Below are positions 34,416 to 44,930 of a stretch of 64,000 nt of DNA, one piece after another. Below the pieces are notes generated by a model. It saw nothing but the letters and a program-made list of their open reading frames with translations. It searched no databases and had not been told where the DNA came from. The DNA is taken from contig CM046861.1 in the NCBI GenBank assembly GCA_025617745.1, forward strand, positions 13,540,516-13,604,515. Direction: 5' to 3'. The position numbers and the translations under genes were made by a program. The first letter of the stretch is position 1, and each line of letters opens with the position of its first letter. Origin of the DNA: Heliocidaris erythrogramma. Its lineage: Eukaryota > Echinodermata > Echinoidea > Camarodonta > Echinometridae.

Positions 34416-34872
34416 TTAATCAGAGCAGGGGAGAGAACGAATATCCCCCAACGACTATAATATAACCCACCTAAAATTGGTACTAGTATTACAAAAGGGC
34501 TACTTCAAGTCAAATAATTTATTGCCAAGACAAAAGAACACTCCAAATGACCACACAACCTCTAAATACAACCACAAACCTTTGCGAACTGAGAATTTTA
34601 GTGAAATGAAGAAAAGAAAGACAATTTTTAGACGAAATGTGCAAATACAACCATCTTAAACAAGTGTTGTCATTAAGCTTTAAGGCATAGTGAAAAGTGT
34701 TTACATGTGGCTTAGAAATTCACTTAGGCAAACGTTCCTTTTCAAAAGTGGAGTAGAGTAGTTAAAGAAGAATGGGCGTGATGCTCTAGGCCTAACTTAA
34801 TTTCTGCAAATGAATATTATTTGAAATAGTAATGTTTTATCCTAGAACGTGGTGAAGAATTAGCGAAAAATC

Positions 34873-34969
34873 ATGGGGTTGAATTGTGGGGATTTCATTT
34901 TGGTTGCATGGAGTGCAGCAACCTTCACGTTTCCTGCAGTCTTGTGTCAGACAGATATACCAAGTATTG
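34873..34969 (+). CDS. Exon 1 of a small single-pass membrane protein (signal peptide)
   Basis: ATG at 34873 opens 32 codons plus one base, ending at TTG|GTAAGAG, a strong donor in phase 1. The peptide MGLNCGDFILVAWSAATF continues TFPAVLCQTDIPSI. It has a hydrophobic core and a plausible cleavage site after VLC. Splicing to 37547-37679 is phase-compatible (1 to 1) and would leave only about 15 extracellular residues before the membrane helix. No family is recognised. The join is predicted from splice signals and phase, not from transcript data. Confidence 0.6.
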
Positions 34970-35187
34970 GTAAGAGCATTTCTCCGACCACGACGACAAA
35001 TAAGTAAATGAATGCCTGCAATACATTATGGTCGGGAAGACTTTTTGTTATGTGAGCTAATAATAACTTTTTTGTTTAAATAGATATTTCTTATCGAAAC
35101 TATTCCGTGACAAAATTTGCCTCGTTTGCTGATGATAAGTGAATTTGAAATTCAAAATTAGAAACAGAAGAAATAAATGGACAGCTT
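34970..35187. other. Intron start, no further feature
   Basis: AT-rich intronic DNA up to the hAT-like element. Nothing else seen. Confidence 0.5.
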
Positions 35188-35413
35188 CAGAGGCCTGGGA
35201 GCCGGGGTGCGGGGGTGCTGCAGCACCCCCGGAAAAAGCGCAGTGGGTGCTGTAGCTAAAAAGTAGTTAAAAAGAGACCCTAAAACGCTGAGGACCTTTT
35301 TTCTTTTTTGCTTGTCAGAGATTTTGGGACTTAAAAAGAGACACTAAAATGCTGAGGACATTTTTTTTGTTGCTCACAGCACCCCCAGTAACAAAATCGT
35401 TCCCAGGCCTCTG
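35188..35413. mobile_element. 226-bp hAT-like MITE with 8-bp target duplication
   Basis: Ends CAGAGGCCTGGGA and TCCCAGGCCTCTG are perfect inverts. The flanks GACAGCTT (35180-35187) and GACAGCTT (35414-35421) are identical 8-mers. An 8-bp duplication with CAG-starting TIRs is the hAT signature. The interior holds two copies of AAAAAGAGACMCTAAAAYGC and GTGCTGCAGCACCCCC. No ORF. Confidence 0.9.
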
Positions 35414-35814
35414 GACAGCTTTAACAAGTTAAGTTACAACTAGAAGAGGTATTATCACTTTAGTTTCAGTATTATCGAGAATATATACCGCATACCTTTC
35501 AATATGACTTACCCTGATAGCAGAAAGTGGTAAAAATTACGTGATATTTACGTCGTGGTTTTCGTCTTTTTTACGTCCTGTAATTACGTCAATAAGACGA
35601 CAACTTGCACCAACGCAAGACGTCAAAAGGACGTCTTATTTTGACGTCATCTGTACACTGTAAAAACTGAAGTGCTGTGTATAGCACTTTTTGAGGGCAT
35701 GCATAGGGACTGCACTCAGAGTGGTATTGAATGCACACAGCGTGCTATTTCAGCACTTTCACGGGAGCTGGACCGGCTCCTTAAACTGCTAAACATTCAT
35801 AAAAAAAAGATTTG

Positions 35815-35875
35815 GGCGAGCTTCGAACCAGGGTCCGCTGATCGAGAATTGCTGGCATTACCGCTAGACTAACTC
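35815..35875 (-). other. tRNA-like segment, left arm
   Basis: Minus sense GTTAGTCTAGCGGTAATGCC ... CCCTGGTTCGAAGCTCGCCC resembles the D arm to T arm of a tRNA with A- and B-box spacing. An oligo-T run follows (AAAAAAAA on the plus strand). The 5' acceptor strand does not pair. Confidence 0.65.
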
Positions 35876-35986
35876 ACATTGTACGATTTAGAGCAGATCA
35901 TATTGTTACATAGTGAATTTACGACACCACATAGTTCATGTTATCTACTTGACTCCCATGACTAAACTGGATTGCAAGAAGCATTC

Positions 35987-36050
35987 GTTAGTCCATCGGT
36001 AACGTCAGCGCCTCTCAATCAGCGGAACCTGGTTCGAGGCTCGCCACGGT
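35987..36050 (+). other. tRNA-like segment, right arm
   Basis: CGTTAGTCCATCGGTAACGT ... AACCTGGTTCGAGGCTCGCC is the diverged inverse partner of 35815-35875 and is followed by CATTTTTTTTT. Substitutions between arms are many more than in the outer TIRs, so this pair is old or not under conversion. Confidence 0.65.
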
Positions 36051-36550
36051 CACATTTTTTTTTGCTGGTAAATTAGCACACTGCAAGTGCTATAAACAGC
36101 ATTTCAGGTGCAGTCACTATACATGCCCCTAAAAGTAGCACTTTAGTTTTTACAGTGTACAAGACGTAGAGATGACGTCAAAATAAGACGTCCTCTTGAC
36201 GTCTTGCGTTGGTGCAAGTTGTCGTCTTATTGACGTAATTACAGGACGTAAAAAAGACGAAAACCACGACGTAAATATCACGTCATTTTTAACACTTTCT
36301 GCTATCAGGGATATTCCGGCTCACACGAGGCGTCATTTGCTGACGTTAGGATAGCGTCAGTGACTGGTATACGGTCTTTTCCGAGTCATGCATGAACAGA
36401 TGAAAGAGTGTATAAGTGATAGCAAAGTTAACATTGCAAAGCATACTCTTGATAATTGGCGTATGGGCTAATTGCCTTCACATGCTTGATTAGTGCAAGT
36501 ACTTATGCAGTCGAAATGATGCCTTGTGAGCTGGGCCTACCAATCTGCCT

Positions 36551-37097
36551 ACAGCCCCTTTCACACCGGGCCTGCGTAGAGTTGGGTAATGCGGCGTACA
36601 GACTACGCCGAGCTTATGCTGTCCCACGCTGTGCCTACGCTGGCCTACGTGACAAAACGCCGAGGGACGCAAAGGGGTACGCGAGATGGACGTAAAAAAT
36701 GAAACATGTTTATTTTTTTTTGAGTACTTTCGGCGTAGAGCACTGGACGCAGAAAGTAAGCAGTTTATACGCTAGTCTACGCAAAACTACGCTACTGTAC
36801 GCCATGCCTACGCAATAGTACGCTATCCTACGCCATACCGACGAAAAATCCTTTGAGGATGGCGTAATGTTATGTATGGAAGTGCGTAGTGTTGCGTACT
36901 TTTGCTTAGTGTGTGTAGGTACGCCAGTTGCATCTGCCGTAAGTACGCGGTACCTTTGCACAGGGTACGCAATCATACGCCATGGTACACCAGTCTTTGC
37001 AAAAACTACGCAGGGACTACGCCGATCCTGCGAGTAATTTCGGCGTACTCGGTACGCCGCACAACGCAACTCTACGCAGGCCCGGTGTGAAAGGGGT
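36551..37097. mobile_element. TIR element filled with a TACGC motif array
   Basis: The 30-base ends begin CCCCTTTCACACCGGGCCTG (36552) and finish CAGGCCCGGTGTGAAAGGGG (37077-37096). The interior repeats short words such as CTACGC, GTACGCCA and GGCGTA dozens of times in both orientations, becoming denser toward the ends. No ORF of note and no clear target duplication. Confidence 0.85.
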
Positions 37098-37366
37098 TTA
37101 TAATGTGTGTTGCACATGAGGTGTCATTTTGCCTGACGTAGGATTGCGTCATTGAGAGTGATAATGTACAAAAATGAATGAAAAGGAACAGTGCAAGAAT
37201 TGATTTGAAATCAATAGCTTATGCATATGCCACAATTGCCTTCACATGCATGATCAGCAATATAGCGCAATAGATTATTATAAAACAGACTATTCAAGTC
37301 ACCTTGACGCCATAGCTTTTGCAGAGTCTCTTAAGACAGTGTATATTTGTAAACTATCTCTGTCCT

Positions 37367-37522
37367 GGGCCCCGTTAAAACTTACCATTAATAGTAACTC
37401 TGCTATCAATGGTAACTACCATGGTAACATCACTCAACAGCCAATCAAAATCAAGGTTTCCATGGCCGGTTACCACTGATGGCAAAGTTACCGTTTATGG
37501 CAAGTTTTATTCAACGGGGCCC
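37367..37522. mobile_element. 156-bp TIR element with GTTACCAT motifs, abutting a splice acceptor
   Basis: Ends GGGCCCCGTT and AACGGGGCCC are perfect inverts. The interior repeats GGTAAC/GTTACC words in both orientations (ATCAATGGTAACTACC, GGTTACCACTGATGGC). Its right end lies 24 bases before the acceptor of exon 2 at 37547, so the insertion occupies the branch-point region. Confidence 0.8.
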
Positions 37523-37546
37523 TAGCCTTTTTTTCACTCATCTCAG

Positions 37547-37679
37547 GTATCGATAACACGGAGATATACCGATGGGTCGTCGGGATTATCTCTGTCCTCA
37601 TCGCATTCAACCTCATCACCATCATCGCTCTTCTCTTCCGACTCTTCTTCCATTACGTGCAGGAAAGGAGATTGAAAAT
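37547..37679 (+). CDS. Transmembrane exon of the small membrane protein
   Basis: Acceptor TTTTTTTCACTCATCTCAG precedes GT ATC GAT (phase 1 in, matching exon 1). The exon encodes IDNTEIYRW, then the helix VVGIISVLIAFNLITIIALL, then basic residues FRLFFHYVQERRLK, giving an inside-positive type I topology. It ends AAAAT|GTGAGA in phase 2; unspliced it would stop at TGA two codons later. The best acceptor of the next tail exon (39228) is phase 1, so a small missing exon of 3n+2 bases, or alternative ending here, must be invoked. Confidence 0.65.
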
Positions 37680-37734
37680 GTGAGATGCGATCTGGTAAAT
37701 GCAGTATCATAGATACTTCAGTGATAGATTATAA

Positions 37735-38290
37735 TACGTCACGGTTAATGGTGTTCAGTCTGGTTTTAATGGCGTAGATACTGGAATCCCACAGGGATCA
37801 ATATTGGGCCCCCTTCTTTTCACCGTGTTTATAAATGACCTTTGCAACTTGTCCTATTGTGAAAATATAAAAATGTGTTTAAACGCTGATGATGCGGCAA
37901 TAGTTGCCAAGGAAAAGAATTGCCTTTGATGAAAGAACACTTAATTGTGATTTAAAAAAATCAGACGCATTGAAAGGGATGGTTTAATGTTTAATATTAA
38001 AAAGTGCAAAATTATCTTATTTGGTACTAGAAAACATATTTAAAAAATTCAGAGTGTATGCTTAAAGTACAGAGATAATATTATTAATTGAAGTATTAAA
38101 TTATTTTAAATATCTTAGCGTCATATTCGATAACTGTTTAAAGTGGGATATACATATTTTGAAACCTCTTCCAAAGTATCCAGAAACCTGGCACGTATAA
38201 AACGAATCAAATATCATTTGCCGAAAGAATCTTTAAAGTTTTGTATGATAGTTTTATATTATCACACGATGACTGCCCGTTTGATATTAA
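37735..38290 (+). pseudogene. LINE reverse-transcriptase fragment
   Basis: Reads GVDTGIPQGSILGPLLFTVF and then INDL in frame near 37770-37845, followed by LNADDAAIVA (decayed FADD box). Later frames give RIKRIKYHLP and LYDSFILSHDD, broken by frameshifts and stops. 5' and 3' truncated, inside the intron of the membrane-protein gene. The intact LINE at 12.8 kb is only a distant relative. Confidence 0.8.
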
Positions 38291-38374
38291 TGTAGATAGT
38301 TTGATACCTAGCAGAGGAGGTATAGGCCTATTATTATCCAGTTTAGGATGGCAACCAGTTGGGGGAACTCGTAT

Positions 38375-38760
38375 TTCCAAAGGTTTATAATTCCAAAACA
38401 CAAATTTCCCATGCCAGGGGGTTCACACCTCCGAAAATGAAAAAGTGTTCATAATTCCGAACATTTGTTGGATTACTCCAAAGGTTCATAAATCCGAAGG
38501 TTCTTTTAGCCAAAGGTTCGTATCACCCCACCCCCTTTCCAAAAAAGGGTTCATAATTCCGAAAATGAATTGTTCATTATTCCGAAGGTTCGTAATTCCG
38601 AAAAACGATATAATACGTTTTCGGAATTACGAACATTCGGAATTATGAACGCTATTTCATTTTGTGAATTACGAACCCTATTTCATTCTCGGAATTACAA
38701 ACCTTCGGAATTATGAACCTTCGGAGTTATGCACGTTCGAAAAAAAGGACATGTAACAAC
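38375..38760. repeat. TTCGGAATTATGAACC motif palindrome
   Basis: The left half reads GTTCATAATTCCGAA variants, the right half the inverse TTCGGAATTATGAAC variants; about fifteen copies in total meet near 38605. There are no clean terminal repeats. A further cluster of the same motif is at 40573-40700. Confidence 0.85.
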
Positions 38761-39227
38761 CATCAGTTTTTGAGCGAGTGCAACACCAATTTAGAATATG
38801 GATGTATGAGGCAGTAGATAATAATGCCAAAAGATATCAATGATATTTTATGTAATCGAACGATAAACGTGAATACGAGAAATGCAATGGCCTGTACATT
38901 ATAATTTGGAAAGACAACAAGAGGCCAAAATGTGTGATGACCTTTTTTTTTCCTTTTTTTTTTTTCGCTTGTCAGAAAATTTTCATAGATTTGTGCCCCC
39001 CTCCCACCTTTACATAATCCTGGATCCGCCCCAGCTATGAGTGTTCATGGCACATCATCATTTTTGCACATTTTTATTTCTGTAAGAAACATTGTATTTT
39101 GTGGATGTGGAGCTTTGGACAATATCTTAAATAACTTGAATCATTACTTTAAAGTATGTCTGCAATGTAGAAATGGGGGACAATCTCCAAATTAGTTGTT
39201 TGATTCGCAATTTCTTTCTTTCTCAAG

Positions 39228-39534
39228 GTTTGGTTATCTCCGATCGAAAGTCAGAAGACTATTATCGTGAACGTTCTCACCGCGAGTACGTGGTCGCAAC
39301 AAAACGACCTCCACCTGTCCCCACCCTTTCCCAACGCGTTCACGTCGACGAATACGGTCAACCTGTTGTTGATGATTACGGATATATACCTCCTCCACCT
39401 CCCCATCCTCCTCCGGCTCCTCCGATTAATGATCAACTGGGTGTAGTATACAATTCCAGTCGGGATTTTATCCCCATTGTAGAATCGAACCCCGAGCGCT
39501 TTGCTGGTGGTTTAGTCACGAAAGTTCCACAACC
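39228..39534 (+). CDS. Cytoplasmic-tail exon, proline-rich
   Basis: Acceptor TTTCTTTCTTTCTCAAG, donor CC|GTGAGT in phase 2. The peptide runs VISDRKSEDYYRERSHREYV, then ATKRPPPVPTLSQRV, then YGQPVVDDYGYIPPPPPHPP, and ends in FAGGLVTKVPQ. Proline-rich stretches next to tyrosines resemble SH3, WW or EVH1 ligands (family knowledge), consistent with a signalling or scaffold tail after the membrane helix at 37.6 kb. It splices in phase to 40073. Confidence 0.7.
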
Positions 39535-40072
39535 GTGAGTTTCTTTTCACCTCTCTCTCTCTCACTTTATTATCTTACTATGAATACTAAATAGTTATTC
39601 ATTTTATCTTCAGGAAATCAAATGTTGTATTGCCTATTAGGTTTATATAAGACGTCATTGTAATATTCGCACATTTGGAATAAAGGCGATGCGCTTTGAG
39701 AGTTCAACTTTCCCTTTAATTGATTTCTTAAGAGTCTTTGCAATCATTAGGGCAGCTTATCCCCAATCATTATGGAATTATATGTTATACCGATCAATAT
39801 TTTCCAAGCTTAAAATGTGTCAACATCCTTGGTTTAAAAAGTTTAATTTTGCATCCTTCTTATTTATCTGTGATCAAGTTTTGTTATTCTAATGGTCAGA
39901 GGAAAGTTTTCATTTCATTCTTCATACTAATAGTGAATTCCTTCTTTCTTATTTTATGCAATATTTAAGCAAAGTTATAGTATGTCTGCCTACTGTATAA
40001 TTGTTTTCTTTCCTTATTAATCTATTTCATCTGTGTTGATTATTTCATTCTTTCATTTCATTCATTCTTTAG
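39535..40072. other. Intron between tail exons
   Basis: AT-rich, ending in a long pyrimidine tract TTCATTTCATTCATTCTTTAG. No other feature. Confidence 0.6.
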
Positions 40073-40514
40073 ATATCAAGAGCAGCAAATTCCTCGGCAG
40101 CTGACAAATCAGAAGCAGAATAGGCACATGACCGGCCCATCGCGCATCCAGCATGGCCCCTTTCACCCACCAACCATACCTGAGGAAGACCCACAACCCA
40201 ACATCACAAACCAGGATGCGTTGCCACAGCAACAAGAGGAAGAACCTCACCAATCCACGTTCAGGCCAGACGAGGAACTACCACGGGAGCACGCTCGTCG
40301 CTCCACCAGTGCCGCGTCCGTTGAAGATTACGGAGGATGGCGCCGCTCCGCTCCCGACAACGAGTTCGTCTTCGGTAGACGAGATTCAAGTCGGCGATCA
40401 GGATCTCGTTCTCAGCGCCATCATTCTGGGAATCGTCGAGATCGAGACGATCGGGATCCTGTTTACCAGGCCGTCGTGAGAAACCCCATGCATGCGCATG
40501 GTAGAAAATTCTAA
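40073..40514 (+). CDS. Terminal exon, hydrophilic C-terminal tail
   Basis: The phase 2 start exactly completes the CC of the previous exon (codon CCA). It reads 147 codons, YQEQQIPRQLTNQKQN ... RFAGG-free and rich in Q, E, R and S, with SRRSGSRSQRHHSGNRRDRD near the end, and terminates HAHGRKF-stop at 40514. The exon is GC-rich against an AT-rich background. No domain recognised; intrinsically disordered by composition. With the other exons the predicted protein is roughly 320-330 residues. Confidence 0.68.
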
Positions 40515-40572
40515 CTTTAAGTATGTTCACCCTATATAGCTATTTTTTCTATCTGAACGCTGTGCAAATTTG

Positions 40573-40710
40573 CGAAGATTCGTAATTCCGAAAAGTTCTC
40601 GGAAATACGAATCCCATTTTACTTCCGGAATTATGAACCCACTGCTATGGGAAATATGTGTCTCGGAATTATGAACCTTCGGAAAAACGAGTACCCCCCC
40701 CCCCCCCTTG
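40573..40710. repeat. Second cluster of the TTCGGAATTATGAACC motif
   Basis: GATTCGTAATTCCGAAAAG followed by inverse copies GGAATTATGAACC, then a C-run. Same motif as 38375-38760, now directly downstream of the last exon. Confidence 0.8.
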
Positions 40711-43125
40711 AGGCGCGTTTATTAGATAAAAAGAGCAATATGCATTGAGGGTATTTATGCGGGGTTTTTTTAAATCTTTTTTTTTGTTACATATGTATAA
40801 CGAATTGAAAAGAGGAATGAAAAATGAACAATCCGCCTAAATCGGCTGATTATTTCTGTCAAAATCAAAGACTGGTAAAAATTTGAATTACCCTTCATTT
40901 TCTGAGAACTTTTTTTGGGGGGGCAGGAATTTCTGCATTTATTGTCAAATCAAATAACAAATTTACAAACAATTATAGTAATAAATATACAACATAATTG
41001 TTCAAATTTAAAAATGTGACAGAATAAAGACAAGATTATAAATCGAAATGAACAAGTAGAAAAAACAGAAATGCAGGGGCCAGCTATCTTAAACAAAATG
41101 CTTGAATGAATAGCAGCCAGTGGAAAGGGCTACATGGAAACCATAATTAATATAAATGTCTATATCATAAAAGCGATGTCACTAACTGGAAAAAAAAATT
41201 ACTACGAAAAAAGGGGAAGGGAAGGGATTGAAGTGAAGTGTGTGCAAGTGGGTGCACGTGCAGTGAGAAGTTTACGAATAAGTGGATAGCAAATACTTCT
41301 TTAACGAAGCTTTAAAAGAAAAAAGAGATACGGCGTGTTTAATATCACGAGGTAAATTGTTCCAAACATCTGGACCGTGATGTCTTATCGTTTTTTGAGC
41401 TATTATTAATTTTGGATTTTTTTGGATAAAGATCTGATGAATGTCGTGTCTGGTAGGAATGGACATCTCTGTTGTAGATAAAAATATTATGAAAGGATAT
41501 TGGTGTAGCGTTGTTGGAAAATTTATACATAAATATAGCAGTTTGGTAGGTGTGAATATCGTTAATTTTCAATGTTTTAAACTTATGAAATATAGGATCG
41601 GTGTGGGCTAAATAATGAGAATGAGAACAGAGTGCTTTCTTTTGAAGACGCAACATAGTGTCTATATTCATTTTGCTACTATTTCCCCATACTATGTTAC
41701 AGTATGATATATGTGACAAAATAAATGAGTTGTAAAGCATCAATAGCGATCTTTGAGAAAGATAATATTTGAATTTATATAAAATACCTATGCCTCTTGC
41801 TACCAACATGCTAATGTTACAAACGTGACTATTCCAAGTTACATTTGAGTCGATCAATATACCTAAAAATTTTGTTTCATGTTTTTCGGTAACGGACATG
41901 TCATCAATGAAAATATTATACGAAATACATGTGTAGAATTAATGTGTTTAAAGTACATGAAGTTTGTTTTGTTTATATTGAGGGAGAGTTTATTGGATTT
42001 AAATCCCAATGATAATTTCTTTAGTTCTAGATTCAGAGTTGTAACAAGCATGTTTAAATTTTGGTGTGAATAAAATATGTTAGTATCATCTGCAAATAAA
42101 ACGTATGTTAGTAAAGGTGATGCATTGACAATATCATTCATATATATTAAAAACAGCAAGGGCCCTAAGATTGAGCCCTGTGGTACTCCACATTTCACAG
42201 TACATATATTAGATGATTTGGATTTGAAATTAACATATTGACGTCTATTATCTAAGTAGTCCTTAAACCAGGAAAGTACGATCCCTCTGATGCCATATGT
42301 CTTTAATTAACATAATAATATAGCATGATCCATTGTATCGAATGCCTTCGATAAATCCATAAAAACCCCAACAGTGTGCTCCTTTTTTGAAAATGAATCG
42401 GTTATTTTGTCGTAAAGTTGTAAGATTGCGTAGTCAGTCGAATGATTTTTTCTGAAGTCATATTGGTTGGGAATTAATAATTTATTCATATCCAAAAAGG
42501 AGTATAAACGTTTGTAAACAATTTTTTCAAGTATTTTAGAAAAGCTTGGTAACAACGAGATTGGGCGATAATTTGCAATACGGCATGGGTCATCTTTTTT
42601 AAATATTGGAATTATTTTGGCAAGTTTTAGTGAATCAGGAAAAATTCCCTGGGAAAGAGATAGATTGAAAATATGTGCCAGCGGGGAAGCCAGGAAATGA
42701 ATAATTTGTTTTAATAGATATACACTTATTCCATCATGGCCACTAGATTTTGAAGGACTTAGAGATCGAACAATTTCTAAAATTTCATGAACATTCGATG
42801 GATTAAAAAATAATGAGTGCTCGGTATGATTATTTAGATATGGTGAAAAATCATTATCATTAGTAACAATCTTTGAGGCCAATTTTGGGCCAACATTGGT
42901 AAAATATGTATTAAATGCATCAGCAATAAGACCATTGTCTTTAAAGTAGGTATTCAAAGAAAATCACAAATATGGCAATTAATGTATCACTAGAAACTGG
43001 GAAGCTTACAGATGGCAATCGTATAAGTTTTATGTCAACTGCGTATCTGATGATTATAAAAACAACACAAATAAAAGCTCTTCTCAGCATCTGGAATATC
43101 CGAGGATTCGCCAGAAATATAGCGA

Positions 43126-43690
43126 TGTTTTGATGTCGTCACACTCGGGATCGATTCTGCTTAAGCAGACGACGTCCTATAATGAATGAACGTAATTGCA
43201 ATGCAATTATTTATCAAATTATAAAGAGTTTGGTGTATTTAAACATGACCTTATTTCACACCATTATAAAGGGAAAGTGAAACTGATTCTGATAACTAAA
43301 ACCGTTTGATTGTAAATACACAGGAGAAGGGTCAATGATCAATGAAATAAACCCCATTTTCAAATTGAAAAGCCCTCCTAATAATAGCAGGATGGTATTC
43401 GTTCCCTCTTGAACATGCCCCGGTGCAAGCAGCTGAAAATACAATGGCGTCTTATTTTGTTTACAAGTGACTGATTCCTTTATTTTTTTAACGCTGCATT
43501 TTTCATCAAAATAATACCATACACGAAGTTAGGAGTGAGGCAGCAGACTAACATTAAGACTGACGCTAGTGAAGGAAGAGAAATAAGTGAAGAGGAGATG
43601 ACAAAATAGGCTCTGAAAAATGTGTAAGATGTTATGGGACATCGTCTGCTTAGACAGGACTGGTCCATGGTGTGTCGTCACATATCTCAG
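43126..43690. mobile_element. Imperfect inverted-repeat insertion in the decayed LINE
   Basis: TGTCGTCACACTC ... GCTTAAGCAGACGACGTCC (43133-43178) is the imperfect inverse of GGGACATCGTCTGCTTAGAC ... TGTGTCGTCACA (43636-43682). It accounts for most of the gap between the endonuclease and RT parts. Ends are not exact and no ORF is recognised. Confidence 0.5.
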
Positions 43691-44288
43691 CAGCGTTCGA
43701 GGAGCTCTTCAGCTGCTATATCGGGGGCTGTATTTTACCGTTTTATAATTGATAATAATCATTACTTCAAATGTTTCCAAGCGTTGAATTTGGATAACCT
43801 TGTTTAATTTATGCCATCTATGCAATAATAAGTATTAAGCCAATATTTAAAATCATTAAAGTTCTACTAATGGAATTTCCATTCTCTAAAAATTCAACAT
43901 TTTGTACACTTTCTCTTTTTTTACCTAACATTTCATTAATTGTATGCCATAATGTTTTGTTATTGTCTTTATTGCTTTCAATTTTGTCATGTATGTGTTG
44001 TATTTGTAATCCTCGTAGGTTTGTCAATAAGAGGTTTGAAAGGAAATGATGATAATAAATTAGTAAATGTTGCCCAAGGGCAGTGTAACGTAAAGAGAGA
44101 TCTATATTAAAATCACCCATGAGGTAAATGTCTTTGTTTTCTCGAGATACGGTTTCAAGACATGATTCTAATTTATCTAAAAATATATCAGCTATGTTGT
44201 TAGGTGGTCTATAAATTACACCGACTATTTTATTTTTATAGTTATCGTCAATAATTTCTATGAATAGGGTTTCTACGCCGTTAATTAT

Positions 44289-44564
44289 AATATCATGCCT
44301 CACTTTATAATGCAGATTATTATGAATATAAAACGCAACACCGCCTCCCTTACCATTTTTGCGATCTATATGGTTAAATGTGTAATTCTCAATATCAAAT
44401 ATGGGAGGGGTCGTTGAGTATAATATCATGCCTCACATTATAATGCAGATTATTATGAATATAAAACGCAACACCGCCTCCCTTACCATTTTTGCGATCT
44501 ATATGGTTAAATGTGTAATTCTCAATATCAAATATGGGAGGGGTCGTTGAGTGTAACCATGCCT
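44289..44564 (-). repeat. 138-bp direct duplication inside the LINE endonuclease
   Basis: The block starting ATAATATCATGCCTCAC and ending GGGAGGGGTCGTTGAGT occurs twice in tandem, almost identical. It duplicates part of the endonuclease reading frame. Confidence 0.92.
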
Positions 44565-44930
44565 CTGTCAAAGCTATTATAAAAAAAGGAAATTAATTTA
44601 ATATGGATAAAAATTAATTGAAAGTATCAAAGTTCTTTTGCAAACTTCGGATATTTATGTGTATTACGCTGAAAATTTTTCGTTTACCATTTTGGTTTGT
44701 TGAATTAAAAGTAGAAATGAATTCTGTTGCAGTATAGTATTTGCTCTGGGAATTAAATAGTTCATCATTTAATATATCATCCAGATTCATTAATGAAGAA
44801 CAAATTGGTATGCAGTACGATATAATGAATTTGGAGTGCTTGGTGCGTGCAATTGCAGAGAGGTGCATGTAGTGATGCGTCGAGTTGTGTGCGTGTACAT
44901 GTTCGCATATGTGTGACAATCTGACAGACT

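Larger units (their letters stand above)
35653..36161. mobile_element. Nested inverted-repeat element with tRNA-like arms
   Basis: Ends TACACTGTAAAAACTGAAGT and ACTTTAGTTTTTACAGTGTA are inverted, followed inward by AGTGCT/AGCACT words and by tRNA-like segments facing each other. It sits exactly between the two arms of the outer element. Confidence 0.75.
35512..36310. mobile_element. Long palindromic TIR element (outer)
   Basis: Left end CCCTGATAGCAGAAAGTG (35512) is inverted at 36293-36310. The arms match for about 140 bp, including TTACGTCGTGGTTTTCGTC and CAACTTGCACCAACGCAAGA. ACGTC recurs throughout (ACGTCAATAAGACG, AGACGTCAAAAGGACGTC). Flanks are TTA on the left and ATA on the right, so the target duplication is not certain. 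A second palindromic element is nested in its centre. Confidence 0.85.
40945..44930 (-). pseudogene. Decayed LINE (endonuclease and RT), minus strand
   Basis: Fragments in order on the minus strand: N-terminus with HINIRSLQKNFDTFN (44614-44919); endonuclease with GKGGGVAFYI and LMGDFNIDLS (43818-44429); RT N-part with NYRPISLLPSFSKILEK and FMDLSKAFDTMDH (42307-42957); RT C-part with GVPQGSILGPLLF and LFADDTN (41863-42198); C-terminus with HGPDVWNNLPRDIKHAV (41272-41899). Frameshifts, stops, an insertion at about 42960-43810 and a local duplication break it. The 3' end near 40945 has a short AAATCAAAT-like word in inverse. Confidence 0.9.
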
